A DNA stretch of 24,135 nucleotides from JAHEDH01 sp965364515 (GTDB lineage Bacteria; Actinomycetota; Acidimicrobiia; Spongiisociales; ZC4RG35), in assembly GCA_965364515.1 (NCBI GenBank), contig CBDTXZ010000028.1, positions 1 to 24,135 on the forward strand. The letters are read 5' to 3'. The first letter of the stretch is position 1. Each line of letters opens with the position of its first letter. Both the position numbers and the translations under genes were made by a program. Below, piece after piece: positions 16,049 to 24,095 of this stretch. Below the pieces are notes generated by a model. It ran no database searches, was not told the DNA's origin, and was given only the letters and a program-made list of their open reading frames with translations.

Positions 16049-17686
16049 TCACCGGTTCAACCTCGTCTCCTCGAACCTGATGGCGTTGTCACCGCGCACC
16101 GAGAAGCCCTCGACCTGCGGTCCCCAGGCCTGGATGTTCTCGGGGTTGTAGAGATAGGTGTACGACGCGTCGTCGACGATCATCGTCGCCGCCTCGTCAT
16201 ACAAGGCCTTGCGGGCGTCCCGATCGGTCTCGACCCTGGCCTCGTCCAGCAGCGCGTCGACGTCGGGGTTGTCGTACCCCTGGAAGTTGAACGTTCCCGT
16301 CGAGTGGTGTTGGGCGTAGTAGAAGTCGTCGGGGTCGATGTTCCCGATCCAGCTCAACATGAAGGCATCGAAGTCTCCATTGCCCTGGCGATCGAGCCAG
16401 GTCCCGAAGTCGACGTCGGAGATCTCGACGGTCACGCCGATGTCTGCGAGTTGACTGGCGATGACCTGGGCCTGAGTCACGGTCTCCGGGAAGTCGCTCG
16501 AGACCATGAACTCGATCGTCAGATCACCGACGCCGGCGTCTGCGAGCAGCTGGGTGGCCTCGTCGACCGCAGCGACGTCGAAGGGCGAGTAGTCGAAGTA
16601 CCAGAAGTTGCCTTCCGGAATCGCAGTCTGGTTTGCGGTGGCGGCACCGAACTGGGCCGCCTCGGCGATCTCCCCACGGTCGATCGCCATGGCGATCGCC
16701 CTTCGAACGTCGGGATTGTCGAATGGCTCGCGGTTCTGGTTGAGGGCGAAGTAGTGGTAATCGCCACCCGGGACGCGCTCGAGGACGACACTGTCGTCGC
16801 TCTCGAGCTCGGCGAGCCGCTGTGGCGGTACGCCGTCGACCCAGTCGACCTCACCGGTCTGGAGGTTCGTCAGCTTGACGGTCGGGTCGGGAATCTGAAC
16901 GAACCTGATCCCGTCGAGATACGGCAGGCCGTCATCGGCTCTCCAGTAGTCGGGGTTCGCCTCCAGGACGATGCCCTGGTCGGGTGAAGAGGACACGAAG
17001 CGGAACGGTCCGGTTCCCACCGGATCGGTGTCGATGGATCCATCCTCGACGATCTCCTGAGGGATGATCGCCATGCCCTTGAACGCGCCGATGTTGACCA
17101 GCAGGTTCGGAGTGGGACGGGTCAAGTTGATCTGGACGGTCGTGTCGTCGACCGCCTCGACTGATTCGATCGACGCGAAGCGGAACGAGTTCGCCGCACC
17201 AACGTCTGGATCCATGATCCGGTCGTAGGAGTACACGACGTCGTCCGCCGTGAATTGACGACCGTTGTGAAACACGACGTCGTCACGCAGGGTGAAGGTC
17301 CAGGTGAGATTGTCGTCTGAGATCTCCCAGCTCTCGGCGAGCGCAGGTTCCATCGAGAGATCCGGTCCGGGCTGGACCAGGGTGTCGTAGACGTTCTCGA
17401 GAACCTGGAAGCTGGCGTACGCCGACGTCAGGTGAGGGTCGAGCCGATCTGGCTCTGCGCCCTGGGCGGCGACGAGAATGGCATCGCCGGCCTCAGGCTC
17501 GGTGTCGTCGGTGATGTCCGGCGCCGCGGTCGTCGTCGTGTCACCGTCGGACGGCGCTGCGGTGGTGGCGGGGGCGGTGTCATCGACCTCGACCGATTCT
17601 CCGCTGTCGCACGCGGTGGCAATCAGGGCGAGTACGGCGAGAATCGCCAGCATCCGCCAGAGGCGTGTTCGTTCTCTTCGTTTCAT
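16049..17686 (-). CDS. Peptide-type ABC transporter substrate-binding lipoprotein (SBP family 5)
   Basis: This extracytoplasmic binding protein of the peptide importer has 545 residues from the ATG at 17686, which has AGAGGAA seven bases upstream. The open frame reaches 17773, but the extra residues lack any signal character. It has a basic start (MKRRERTRLW), a hydrophobic stretch (12-24) and a lipobox ending in Cys26 (ATAC), so it should be a lipid-anchored protein. A Thr/Ala/Asp-rich linker covers about 27-68. The SBP_bac_5 domain follows, with AEPDRLDPHLTSAYASFQVL, ENVYDTLVQ, AESWEISDDNLTWTFTLRDD, VVFHNGRQFTADDVVYSYDR and the later PDVRRAIAMAIDR as typical blocks. Peptides are the usual ligands, but this family also binds other solutes. 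It lies 23 bases after the XRE-cupin regulator. Confidence 0.95.
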   Translation of the reverse strand: MKRRERTRLWRMLAILAVLALIATACDSGESVEVDDTAPATTAAPSDGDTTTTAAPDITDDTEPEAGDAILVAAQGAEPDRLDPHLTSAYASFQVLENVYDTLVQPGPDLSMEPALAESWEISDDNLTWTFTLRDDVVFHNGRQFTADDVVYSYDRIMDPDVGAANSFRFASIESVEAVDDTTVQINLTRPTPNLLVNIGAFKGMAIIPQEIVEDGSIDTDPVGTGPFRFVSSSPDQGIVLEANPDYWRADDGLPYLDGIRFVQIPDPTVKLTNLQTGEVDWVDGVPPQRLAELESDDSVVLERVPGGDYHYFALNQNREPFDNPDVRRAIAMAIDRGEIAEAAQFGAATANQTAIPEGNFWYFDYSPFDVAAVDEATQLLADAGVGDLTIEFMVSSDFPETVTQAQVIASQLADIGVTVEISDVDFGTWLDRQGNGDFDAFMLSWIGNIDPDDFYYAQHHSTGTFNFQGYDNPDVDALLDEARVETDRDARKALYDEAATMIVDDASYTYLYNPENIQAWGPQVEGFSVRGDNAIRFEETRLNR

Positions 17687-17709
17687 GTGTTGTTCCTCTC
17701 GTTTCGTGT

Positions 17710-18294
17710 TCAGAACGTCGGCGGCGTGACGGCGCCGACGATGAGGGCTGGATGATCTGTGTGGTTGTGCCACCAGTGAGGTCTCGAGGCATCGATCGTG
17801 ATTGCGTCTCCCACCGACAGCACGTCACGCTCGCCGTCCACATCGACGGTCAGCTCGCCATCGACCAGGAGAACGCACTCCTCGCCTGCATGGACGAAGG
17901 GGTTCGCCTCGTTGGAGAACCCCGGCGGGATGGAGGTCTGCAACATCTCGAGTCGCCCGCGGAGGTTTGGGGTGAGCAGCTCGTACACGAGGCCTTCCGA
18001 CCCGAACTGGATCCGGGTGCGCTGCTCCCTCCGGACGATCCGGGCAGAGTCGTCGACGGGGCTGGCGGCCTCGAGCAGGTCGCCGATCCGGATGCCGAGC
18101 GCATCTGCGAGCTTGTGAAGCGTGCGGTACGAGGGGTTTCCGATACCCCGCTCGATCTGGCTGAGCAGTCCGGCGGAGATGCCCGCTTGCTTCGCCAGTT
18201 CGTTGACCGTCTTGGAGTCGGATCGGGCCGCCCGAATGGCGGCGCCGAGCAGCACGGCGGGGTCGTCGGCGGGGCGCGCCTCGGGTGCACTCAT
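17710..18294 (-). CDS. XRE family transcriptional regulator with C-terminal cupin domain
   Basis: The product is a 194-residue regulator with a helix-turn-helix at about 15-70 (AIRAARSDSKTVNELAKQAG, then LLSQIERGIGNPS and LHKLADALGI) and a cupin sensor at about 110-185 (IPPGFSNEANPFVHAGEECV, LSVGDAITIDASRPHWWHN). This layout is that of PuuR-like regulators, in which the cupin is thought to sense a small molecule. It is probably the first gene of the importer unit, since the binding-protein gene starts 23 bases after its stop. A 9-4-9 inverted repeat lies 20 bases before the ATG at 18294, in the expected promoter position, which suggests autoregulation and control of the importer. No Shine-Dalgarno is obvious. 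The ligand is unknown; a peptide-derived compound is a guess. Confidence 0.93.
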   Translation of the reverse strand: MSAPEARPADDPAVLLGAAIRAARSDSKTVNELAKQAGISAGLLSQIERGIGNPSYRTLHKLADALGIRIGDLLEAASPVDDSARIVRREQRTRIQFGSEGLVYELLTPNLRGRLEMLQTSIPPGFSNEANPFVHAGEECVLLVDGELTVDVDGERDVLSVGDAITIDASRPHWWHNHTDHPALIVGAVTPPTF

Positions 18295-18314
18295 ACGCGC
18301 AAAAGAATGAAACT

Positions 18315-18336
18315 GGTGTTCAACATATTGAACACC
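18315..18336. promoter_or_regulatory. Probable operator: 9-4-9 inverted repeat upstream of XRE-cupin gene
   Basis: GGTGTTCAA (18315-18323) and TTGAACACC (18328-18336) are perfect inverted arms with a 4-base centre, CATA. The site ends 20 bases before the regulator's ATG. It lies in the divergent region shared with pta, and a second small inverted repeat, ACCCT (18334-18338) with AGGGT (18343-18347), overlaps its right edge. On the plus strand, TTGAAC (18328) with TACGGT (18350) at 16 bases is a weak candidate -35/-10 pair pointing to pta. The remaining part of the roughly 290-base gap holds nothing I recognise. Confidence 0.65.
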
Positions 18337-18588
18337 CTAGCAAGGGTCGTACGGTCGTGTCGGGCCTCGACCCGGTGCGAGACGAGAGCGCGGCGCTGAG
18401 TGGGGGGGTCGGGCAGGACCCACATTTCACGGACGAGCGCCTCTGGTCTGTGCCCGGCCGGTCTGATCGACTGCTTCGTGGCGACACCCGCTGCTTAACT
18501 CGTCCCCTGAGCACTCGAGGACCCGATGCACCGATCAACACACCAATCAAGACCGACGCGGCTCTCGCATCCTTCGAAGGGCGTCTGA

Positions 18589-20661
18589 GTGGCGACCAGC
18601 CTGTACATCGCCTCACTCGAGCCGAGAGCCGGCAAGTCGGTTGTCGCGCTCGGGCTGATGGAGCTTCTCAGCGGGCTGATCGAGCGGCTCGCGTACTTCC
18701 GCCCTGTCGTGCCGGATCGGTCGGACGGTCGCAGCGAGCTGATCGGCGCGCGCTTCCCGTCCGCCCGTGTCGACCATGCGTACACCGCAGCAGAAGTCGA
18801 GGATCTGTTCGCCGGCGGACGCAACGAGGACGTATATCGCGGCGTCCTCGAGAAGTTCCGGTCCCTCACGCGTGACGCAGACTTCGTCCTCTGCGATGGC
18901 ACCGATTACACCGGCGTCTCGGCAAGCTACGAGTTCGGCTTCAACGCAGAGCTGGCCAACCATCTCGGTGCTCCGGTCGTGATTCTCGTCAACGGCCACG
19001 ACCGGAAGGCAGAGGAGGTCGTCGAGAGCGTGATGGTCGCACGCGAGTCGCTGATCCGGGAGGGTTGCACGTTGGCCGCGACCATCGTCAACCGGGTCGA
19101 GCCAGAGGACATCGAAGCGGTGTCGGCGGCGCTCGGAACGGTGAGAGGCCACGAACCGGAGTTCACGATCCCCGAAACGCCGCTGCTCGGCATGCCGACA
19201 TTTGCCGAAGTGGTCGAGGCGATCGACGCGATCCCGGTGATCCCGTCCGGAGAAGTCGAAGAGAACCGCGAGATCACCGGCTACAAGATCGCCGCCATGT
19301 CACTGCCCAACTTCCTCGACCACGTCGGGGAGGGATACCTCGTGATGGTCCCTGGCGACCGATCCGACCTCATCGCCGGTGCGGTCGCGAGCCGTGTCTC
19401 GAAGACCTATCCCAACATCGCCGGTCTGATCCTCACGGGCGGGCTCGAGCCCGCTCATGAAGTACTCGATCTCATCGAGGGGATCGATGAAGCCCGGATG
19501 CCGATCTACGCCGTAGACACAGACACCTTCCAGACGGCGCGGGACGTCGCCGGAGTGACCGCGGTGATGCGCCCTGGGAGCGAGCGGAAGATCGCGACGG
19601 CGCTCGGCCTGTTCGAACGCCATGTCGACGCCGAGCTCCTCACCCAACAGATCGACGTGACCCGGTCCGACCGAGTCACGCCGCTGATGTTCGAGTACGA
19701 CCTGATCGAACGTGCCCGGGCCGCAGACAAACACATCGTCCTGCCCGAAGGCACAGACGACCGGATCCTCGATGCCGCCGAGATCCTGATCCGCCGAGGG
19801 GTCGTGAGGCTCACCCTCCTGGGCGATGTCGATCGCGTGGCGGCGAGAGTCGCCGAACGCGGCTTGCCGCCCGGATCCGTCAAGATCATCGATCCGACGA
19901 CGTCTCCGCTTCGGGAGCAATTGGCTCGGAGATATCAGGAGCTGCGCTCGCACCGGGGCGTCGCAATGGAGAACGCTCTCGACGTCATGCTGGACGTGAA
20001 CCAGTTCGGAACGATGATGGTCGAGACCGGCCTGGTCGACGGGATGGTCTCCGGCGCAGCCCACACGACCCAGGCCACGGTGCGTCCGGCGCTCCAGGTC
20101 ATCAAGACACGTCCCGGCGTGAGCATCGTCTCGTCGGTGTTCCTGATGCTGCTGGCCGATCGTGTCCTCGTGTACGGCGATTGCGCCGTGAACCCGAATC
20201 CCACCGCCGAACAGCTCGCCGACATCGCCATCAGCTCGGCGGAGACGGCAGAGCGCTTCGGCATCGACCCCGTCGTGGCGATGCTGTCGTATTCGACTGG
20301 CGAGTCGGGCACCGGCGAGGACGTGGAGCGGGTCCGCGAGGCGACCCGTCTGGCGCGAGCACGTCGACCGGACCTGCGCATCGATGGTCCCATCCAGTAC
20401 GACGCGGCGATCGACGCCTCGGTCGGCAGCAAGAAGCTGCCGGAGTCCAGCGTGGCCGGACAGGCGACCGTGTTCATCTTCCCTGATCTCAACACCGGCA
20501 ACAACACCTACAAGGCGGTCCAGCGCTCAGCGGGAGCGATCGCCGTCGGCCCGGTACTCCAGGGCCTGAACAAGCCGGTCAACGACCTGTCGCGGGGGTG
20601 CGAGGTCGCCGACATCGTCAACACCGTCGCCATCACCGCCATCCAGGCGGAGGGGGCCTGA
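18589..20661 (+). CDS. pta: Phosphate acetyltransferase (long form, BioD-like + DRTGG + PTA domains)
   Basis: The enzyme interconverts acetyl-CoA plus phosphate with acetyl phosphate plus CoA. The 690-residue product is of the long Pta type. An N-terminal BioD-like P-loop domain (1-215) has EPRAGKSVVALG at 11-22. A DRTGG-like middle domain covers about 220-340 (VMVPGDRSDLI, ILTGGLEP), and the catalytic PTA domain runs from about 365. Catalytic-domain blocks are VLPEGTDDRILDAA (384-397), SGAAHTTQATVRPALQ (488-503), SYSTGESGTGEDVERVREAT (567-586) and PDLNTGNNTYKAVQR (632-646), followed by the GPVLQGLNKPVNDLSRG block (654-670). GTG 18589 is preceded by GAAGGG. The stop is directly followed by the ackA ATG. 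A promoter within the gap shared with the XRE-cupin gene is likely but was not defined. Confidence 0.95.
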   Translation: MATSLYIASLEPRAGKSVVALGLMELLSGLIERLAYFRPVVPDRSDGRSELIGARFPSARVDHAYTAAEVEDLFAGGRNEDVYRGVLEKFRSLTRDADFVLCDGTDYTGVSASYEFGFNAELANHLGAPVVILVNGHDRKAEEVVESVMVARESLIREGCTLAATIVNRVEPEDIEAVSAALGTVRGHEPEFTIPETPLLGMPTFAEVVEAIDAIPVIPSGEVEENREITGYKIAAMSLPNFLDHVGEGYLVMVPGDRSDLIAGAVASRVSKTYPNIAGLILTGGLEPAHEVLDLIEGIDEARMPIYAVDTDTFQTARDVAGVTAVMRPGSERKIATALGLFERHVDAELLTQQIDVTRSDRVTPLMFEYDLIERARAADKHIVLPEGTDDRILDAAEILIRRGVVRLTLLGDVDRVAARVAERGLPPGSVKIIDPTTSPLREQLARRYQELRSHRGVAMENALDVMLDVNQFGTMMVETGLVDGMVSGAAHTTQATVRPALQVIKTRPGVSIVSSVFLMLLADRVLVYGDCAVNPNPTAEQLADIAISSAETAERFGIDPVVAMLSYSTGESGTGEDVERVREATRLARARRPDLRIDGPIQYDAAIDASVGSKKLPESSVAGQATVFIFPDLNTGNNTYKAVQRSAGAIAVGPVLQGLNKPVNDLSRGCEVADIVNTVAITAIQAEGA

Positions 20662-21798
20662 ATGCGCATCCTGGTCCTCAACTGCGGAAGCTCGTCGATC
20701 AAGTACCGGCTCTTCGACGGCGAGGAGCCGGTTGCCACGGGAATCGTCGAGCGAATCGGCCAGCAGGACAGCGACGTACCCGACCATCGATCAGGCCTTC
20801 GACGCGTCCTCGCCGATCTCGCACACCACATCGCCGACGGCGGCCTCGATGCCATAGGACATCGGGTCGTCCACGGAGGCGAAGAGTTCGTGCAGCCCAC
20901 TCTGATCGACGACGACGTGGTCGAGCGCATCCGCGCGCAGATCCCGCTCGCCCCACTCCACAACCCCGCGAACCTCCTGGGGATCGAGGTGGCTGTCGAA
21001 CTCGAGCCCCTGCTCCCGCAAGTCGCCATCTTCGACACGGCGTTCCACCGAACGCTCCCGGCGCAGGCCTTTCGATACGCACTGCCCGAATCGGTGTACC
21101 GGGATCACGGGGTTCGTCGCTACGGATTCCACGGCACGTCGCACGCTCATGTCGCCCAGCTCGCAGCGGAACACCTCGACCGCCCACTCACAGAGCTGAA
21201 TCTGATCACACTGCATCTCGGCAACGGTGCCAGCGCCACCGCAATCGAAAGGGGCGAGAGTGTCGACACCTCGATGGGCATGTCGCCGCTGGAGGGTCTC
21301 GTCATGGGCAGCCGGTCGGGCGACATCGATCCTGCGATCGTCTTCCATCTGGAACGAGCTGCCGGAATGACCAACGACGAGGTCGAATCGATGCTCAATC
21401 GGCGGAGCGGCCTGCTCGGTCTCTGCGGAGACATGGATCTTCGCGAAGTGGCACGAAGGGCGGGCGATGGCGACGCAGATGCCGCCCTCGCGCTCGATGT
21501 CTACGGATACCGGATCAAGAAGTACGTGGGCGCATATCTCGCTGCGCTCGGCTCGGTCGACGCAGTCGTCTTCACCGGTGGCGTCGGCGAGAACCAGGCC
21601 GACATCCGGCGACGGGCTCTCGAAGGCCTCGGCGATCTGGGGATCGATGTCGACGAAGGCCTGAATCGCACGGTCGACCTGTCCGATGGCCCGGTGGCGA
21701 TCCAGTCCGACGCCAGCCGCACCGCAGTGTTGGTGATCGCAACCAACGAGGAGCTCGAGATCGCCCGCCAAGTTCGTCAGGTCGTGCTGAGCGATTGA
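20662..21798 (+). CDS. ackA: Acetate kinase
   Basis: The enzyme makes ATP and acetate from acetyl phosphate and ADP, completing the Pta-AckA route, or activates acetate in reverse. The product is 378 residues, slightly shorter than the usual near-400. Visible motifs are VLNCGSSSIKYRLFDG with Asn7, HRVVHGGEEF (67-76), FDTAFHRTLP with Asp125 (124-133) and YGFHGTSHAHVA (154-165). These are followed by LHLGNGASATAI (184-195), MGSRSGDIDP (215-224), FTGGVGEN (304-311) and TNEELEIAR with Glu363 or Glu364 near the end. These include the known phosphate, substrate and nucleotide contacts of the family. The ATG follows the pta stop with no spacer (TGAATG), and GGAGGGG lies just upstream inside pta, so translation is coupled. 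The gene converges on a hypothetical gene 11 bases away. Confidence 0.96.
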   Translation: MRILVLNCGSSSIKYRLFDGEEPVATGIVERIGQQDSDVPDHRSGLRRVLADLAHHIADGGLDAIGHRVVHGGEEFVQPTLIDDDVVERIRAQIPLAPLHNPANLLGIEVAVELEPLLPQVAIFDTAFHRTLPAQAFRYALPESVYRDHGVRRYGFHGTSHAHVAQLAAEHLDRPLTELNLITLHLGNGASATAIERGESVDTSMGMSPLEGLVMGSRSGDIDPAIVFHLERAAGMTNDEVESMLNRRSGLLGLCGDMDLREVARRAGDGDADAALALDVYGYRIKKYVGAYLAALGSVDAVVFTGGVGENQADIRRRALEGLGDLGIDVDEGLNRTVDLSDGPVAIQSDASRTAVLVIATNEELEIARQVRQVVLSD

Positions 21799-21809
21799 CT
21801 GCAGGGCAA

Positions 21810-22223
21810 TCAGGTCGTTGCGACGAGGCGATCGATCCGCGCCTTCCACTCGTCCGGCGCCCGGACGTTGAGAATCACCCGATCGAAGTCGCCCGGAGGC
21901 GATCCCGACAGGAGCAGCCGGACGAACCGACTCCGTTCCGCCTCACGGAAACGAACCTCGACCACCTCCGCTTTGGCACCGATGATCTCACACGAGAGGA
22001 GATCTCCTGCCGCGACCAGGAGGTGGGTGACACCGGTGAGTCTGCCGCGCACGGCGATGCCGTCTTGGGAGAGTTCGAGTGTCGCCCGAGACAGCGAGCT
22101 CTTCATTCCTCCGAGGCCGGCCCTGCCGGTGAACGTCCATGTGTGGGCTCGGTCGATCGCGTAGGGAAAGAACACGACCGGCCAGAACCATCGTGTCTCT
22201 GACAGGACCGGAGGGATCTCCAC
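21810..22223 (-). CDS. Hypothetical protein, 137 aa
   Basis: I do not recognise this protein. From the GTG at 22223 it has 137 residues and begins with an aromatic-rich stretch, MEIPPVLSETRWFWPVVFFP. Alternating hydrophobic stretches that look like beta strands follow (ATLELSQDGIAVRGRLTGVT, LLVAAGDLLSCEIIGAKAEV, VEVRFREAERSRFVRLLLSG). The C-terminal helix DEWKARIDRLVATT completes it. The overall look of short strands then a final helix would suit a PH/GRAM-like fold, but that is a guess. No signal peptide, clear membrane helix or catalytic motif is visible. Codon use is G/C-rich in third positions, as in neighbours, so it is likely real. It converges on ackA and diverges from the ABC gene, so it is probably transcribed alone. 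No strong ribosome site is seen before the GTG; a later ATG at residue 40 is possible. Confidence 0.7.
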   Translation of the reverse strand: MEIPPVLSETRWFWPVVFFPYAIDRAHTWTFTGRAGLGGMKSSLSRATLELSQDGIAVRGRLTGVTHLLVAAGDLLSCEIIGAKAEVVEVRFREAERSRFVRLLLSGSPPGDFDRVILNVRAPDEWKARIDRLVATT

Positions 22224-22323
22224 ACCGGGGAGACTACGAGCCGGCAGGGACGCCCGCCCGTACAGCGAATATGACGATCGGCCCTAGGCCCGGCCGGAAT
22301 GCGAACGCAAGCTCGACTCAATC

Positions 22324-23289
22324 ATGTCGTCACTCCCCGTCGAGCAGACACCGGATCACAGTGCCACCGATTCGCGTGAGGAGGTCGCGATCGAGGTGTC
22401 CGGCTTCGGCAAGACCTATGGAACCGTGACTGCGGTCGATGACATCAGCTTTTCGGTCCACAAGGGCGAGATCTTCGGGCTGCTGGGCCCGAACGGCGCA
22501 GGCAAGACCACCACGCTCGAATGCCTGGAGGGCCTCCGTCGCCCCGACGCCGGCCGACTCGAGATCCTCGGCGTGGATCCATCCCACGAACCCCGCCGCC
22601 TCAACGGTCTGATCGGAGTGCAGCTCCAGACGTCGAGCCTCCCACACACGATGACCTGCGACGACGCGATGCGATTCTTTTGTGCCTATCACGGCGTTGC
22701 GCCACGGTGGGACCTGCTCGACCGGATGGGACTCGGGGCGAAGCGAGACACTCGATATGACGAGCTGTCCACGGGTCTTCAGCGTCGATTGGCGCTCGCG
22801 CTGGCGATCGCCCACGAGCCGGCCGTGCTGATCCTCGACGAGCCCACGGCCGGCCTGGATGTCGCTTCTCGAGTCGAACTCCATCGACTGATCGCCCAGT
22901 TGAGTGATGCCGGTACCACCATCCTGTTGGCCACCCACGACATGGCAGAGGCGGAGCGCATGACGGATCGGGTGGCGATACTGCTGCGCGGCAGAATCGT
23001 GGCGGTTGGGTCGCCCCGTCAGCTGACCGCATCAGGCGACGGCCTCACGAAGATCTCGGTTCGCAGCGAACACGCCACCCTCGGCGACGGCTCGGAGCTC
23101 GAGTCGGTCACTCATGCCGGCATTGCCGACGAGTACACGATCGTGTTCACGAAGAGCATCGCACCGACGATCGCCACCATCCTCGATCGATTGGAGCGCG
23201 CTCGAGACCCACTCGTCGACCTGAGGGTGGAGCGCCCCTCGCTCGAAGAGCGGTTCTTGGAGCTCACGACCGAGGACCCGCTCCGATGA
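22324..23289 (+). CDS. ABC-2 type exporter ATP-binding protein
   Basis: This is the ATPase of a second two-gene ABC-2 exporter, 321 residues. Motifs are Walker A GPNGAGKTTT (55-64), a Q-loop region GVQLQTSSLP (98-107), signature LSTGLQRRLALALAIAHEP (148-166), Walker B VLILDEPTAGLD (168-179) and H-loop His205 in LLATHDMAEAERM. The signature is LSTGL rather than LSGGQ, as in a subset of exporters. After about residue 245 there is a C-terminal accessory domain ending in ERPSLEERFLELT. The first 20 residues are a polar extension. No Shine-Dalgarno precedes the ATG at 22324, so a leaderless message or a later start near residue 22 (VAIEVSGFGK) is possible. It overlaps the permease gene by ATGA. 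The substrate is unknown. Confidence 0.92.
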   Translation: MSSLPVEQTPDHSATDSREEVAIEVSGFGKTYGTVTAVDDISFSVHKGEIFGLLGPNGAGKTTTLECLEGLRRPDAGRLEILGVDPSHEPRRLNGLIGVQLQTSSLPHTMTCDDAMRFFCAYHGVAPRWDLLDRMGLGAKRDTRYDELSTGLQRRLALALAIAHEPAVLILDEPTAGLDVASRVELHRLIAQLSDAGTTILLATHDMAEAERMTDRVAILLRGRIVAVGSPRQLTASGDGLTKISVRSEHATLGDGSELESVTHAGIADEYTIVFTKSIAPTIATILDRLERARDPLVDLRVERPSLEERFLELTTEDPLR

Positions 23290-24095
23290 CTGCCTTCGCC
23301 CACCATCTCGGCTTCGAGTTCAAGAGCGGGCTCAGGAACTCCACGTCGATGCTCATGTACTACCTGTTCCCGCTCGGGTTCTACGCGCTGATGGGTCTGG
23401 TCATGGTGGAGATCAATCCCGATTTCGGCGAGCTGCTGATTCCTTCGATGGTGCTCGTCACGCTGATGGCAGGAACCCTGCTCGGGCTGCCCGGCGCGCT
23501 CGTCGAGGCCAGGGAAGCCGGGATCTATCGCAGCTTCAAGGTAAACGGCGTGCCGGCGATCTCGATCATCATCATCCCGCTGCTGGCCAGCGCCTTCCAC
23601 GGGACGATCGGATCCGCCGCCATCGCTCTCACCGCCGGGCCGTTCTTCGACGCCACGGCTCCTTCGAATTGGGTGGCGTTCGTCGTTCTGACCGTGCTGA
23701 GCGTCTTCACATTCGGGTCGCTCGCAGCCCTGATCGGCGTCGTTTCGACCAGCGCCCGGGGAACCGTGCTGTGGTCACAGCTGGTGTTCCTCCCATCGAT
23801 GCTGATCGGTGGTCTGATGCTCGATCTCGAGCTGCTCCCGGCCTCCGTGCGGGGATTCTCGGGCTTACTGCCCTCCACCTATGCGATGCAGGCATATCGC
23901 GGGCTCGCCTACGGCTCCGAGACGATCCTCGACCCGGCGACGTCGGTGGTCGTGCTCGTCTTCGGTGGCGCCGTTGCGCTCGGCCTGGCGGTTGCCCTGT
24001 TCAGCTGGGACCGCAAGAACGCAACCCGGCGAATGCATCCCGCAGTCGGGCTGCTGGCGATCGTCCCGTACCTGGTGGGCGCGCTGCTGGCCTGA
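23286..24095 (+). CDS. ABC-2 type exporter permease
   Basis: This is the membrane partner of the preceding ATPase, 269 residues. Hydrophobic segments appear at about 21-41, 50-70, 91-118, 128-152, 161-182, 219-240 and 251-268. That is seven, one more than the six usual for ABC-2 permeases, with the extra one at the C-terminus after SWDRKNATRRM. Family features include EAREAGIYRSFKVNGVPAIS (74-93) after the second segment and the block FLPSMLIGGLMLDLELLPASV (168-188). The sequence differs from the DrrB-type permease near the left end, so the two exporters are not recent duplicates. The ATG overlaps the ATPase stop. The 40 bases after its stop hold no recognisable feature before the window ends. 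Confidence 0.9.
   Translation: MTAFAHHLGFEFKSGLRNSTSMLMYYLFPLGFYALMGLVMVEINPDFGELLIPSMVLVTLMAGTLLGLPGALVEAREAGIYRSFKVNGVPAISIIIIPLLASAFHGTIGSAAIALTAGPFFDATAPSNWVAFVVLTVLSVFTFGSLAALIGVVSTSARGTVLWSQLVFLPSMLIGGLMLDLELLPASVRGFSGLLPSTYAMQAYRGLAYGSETILDPATSVVVLVFGGAVALGLAVALFSWDRKNATRRMHPAVGLLAIVPYLVGALLA

Noticed and set aside
12826..16987. Long plus-strand frames opposite the importer genes (12826-13920, 14749-15765, 15872-16987)
   Set aside because: They are antisense to clear ABC genes with all motifs in place, and their products have no recognisable motifs.
18402..18421. G-run and GGGTC/GACCC repeat upstream of pta
   Set aside because: A 5-bp stem with a 6-base loop in GC-rich DNA is expected by chance; no riboswitch or promoter pattern was recognised.
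20598..22202. 534-codon plus-strand frame
   Set aside because: It overlaps ackA out of frame and is Arg/Pro-rich, the typical shadow of a GC-rich gene.
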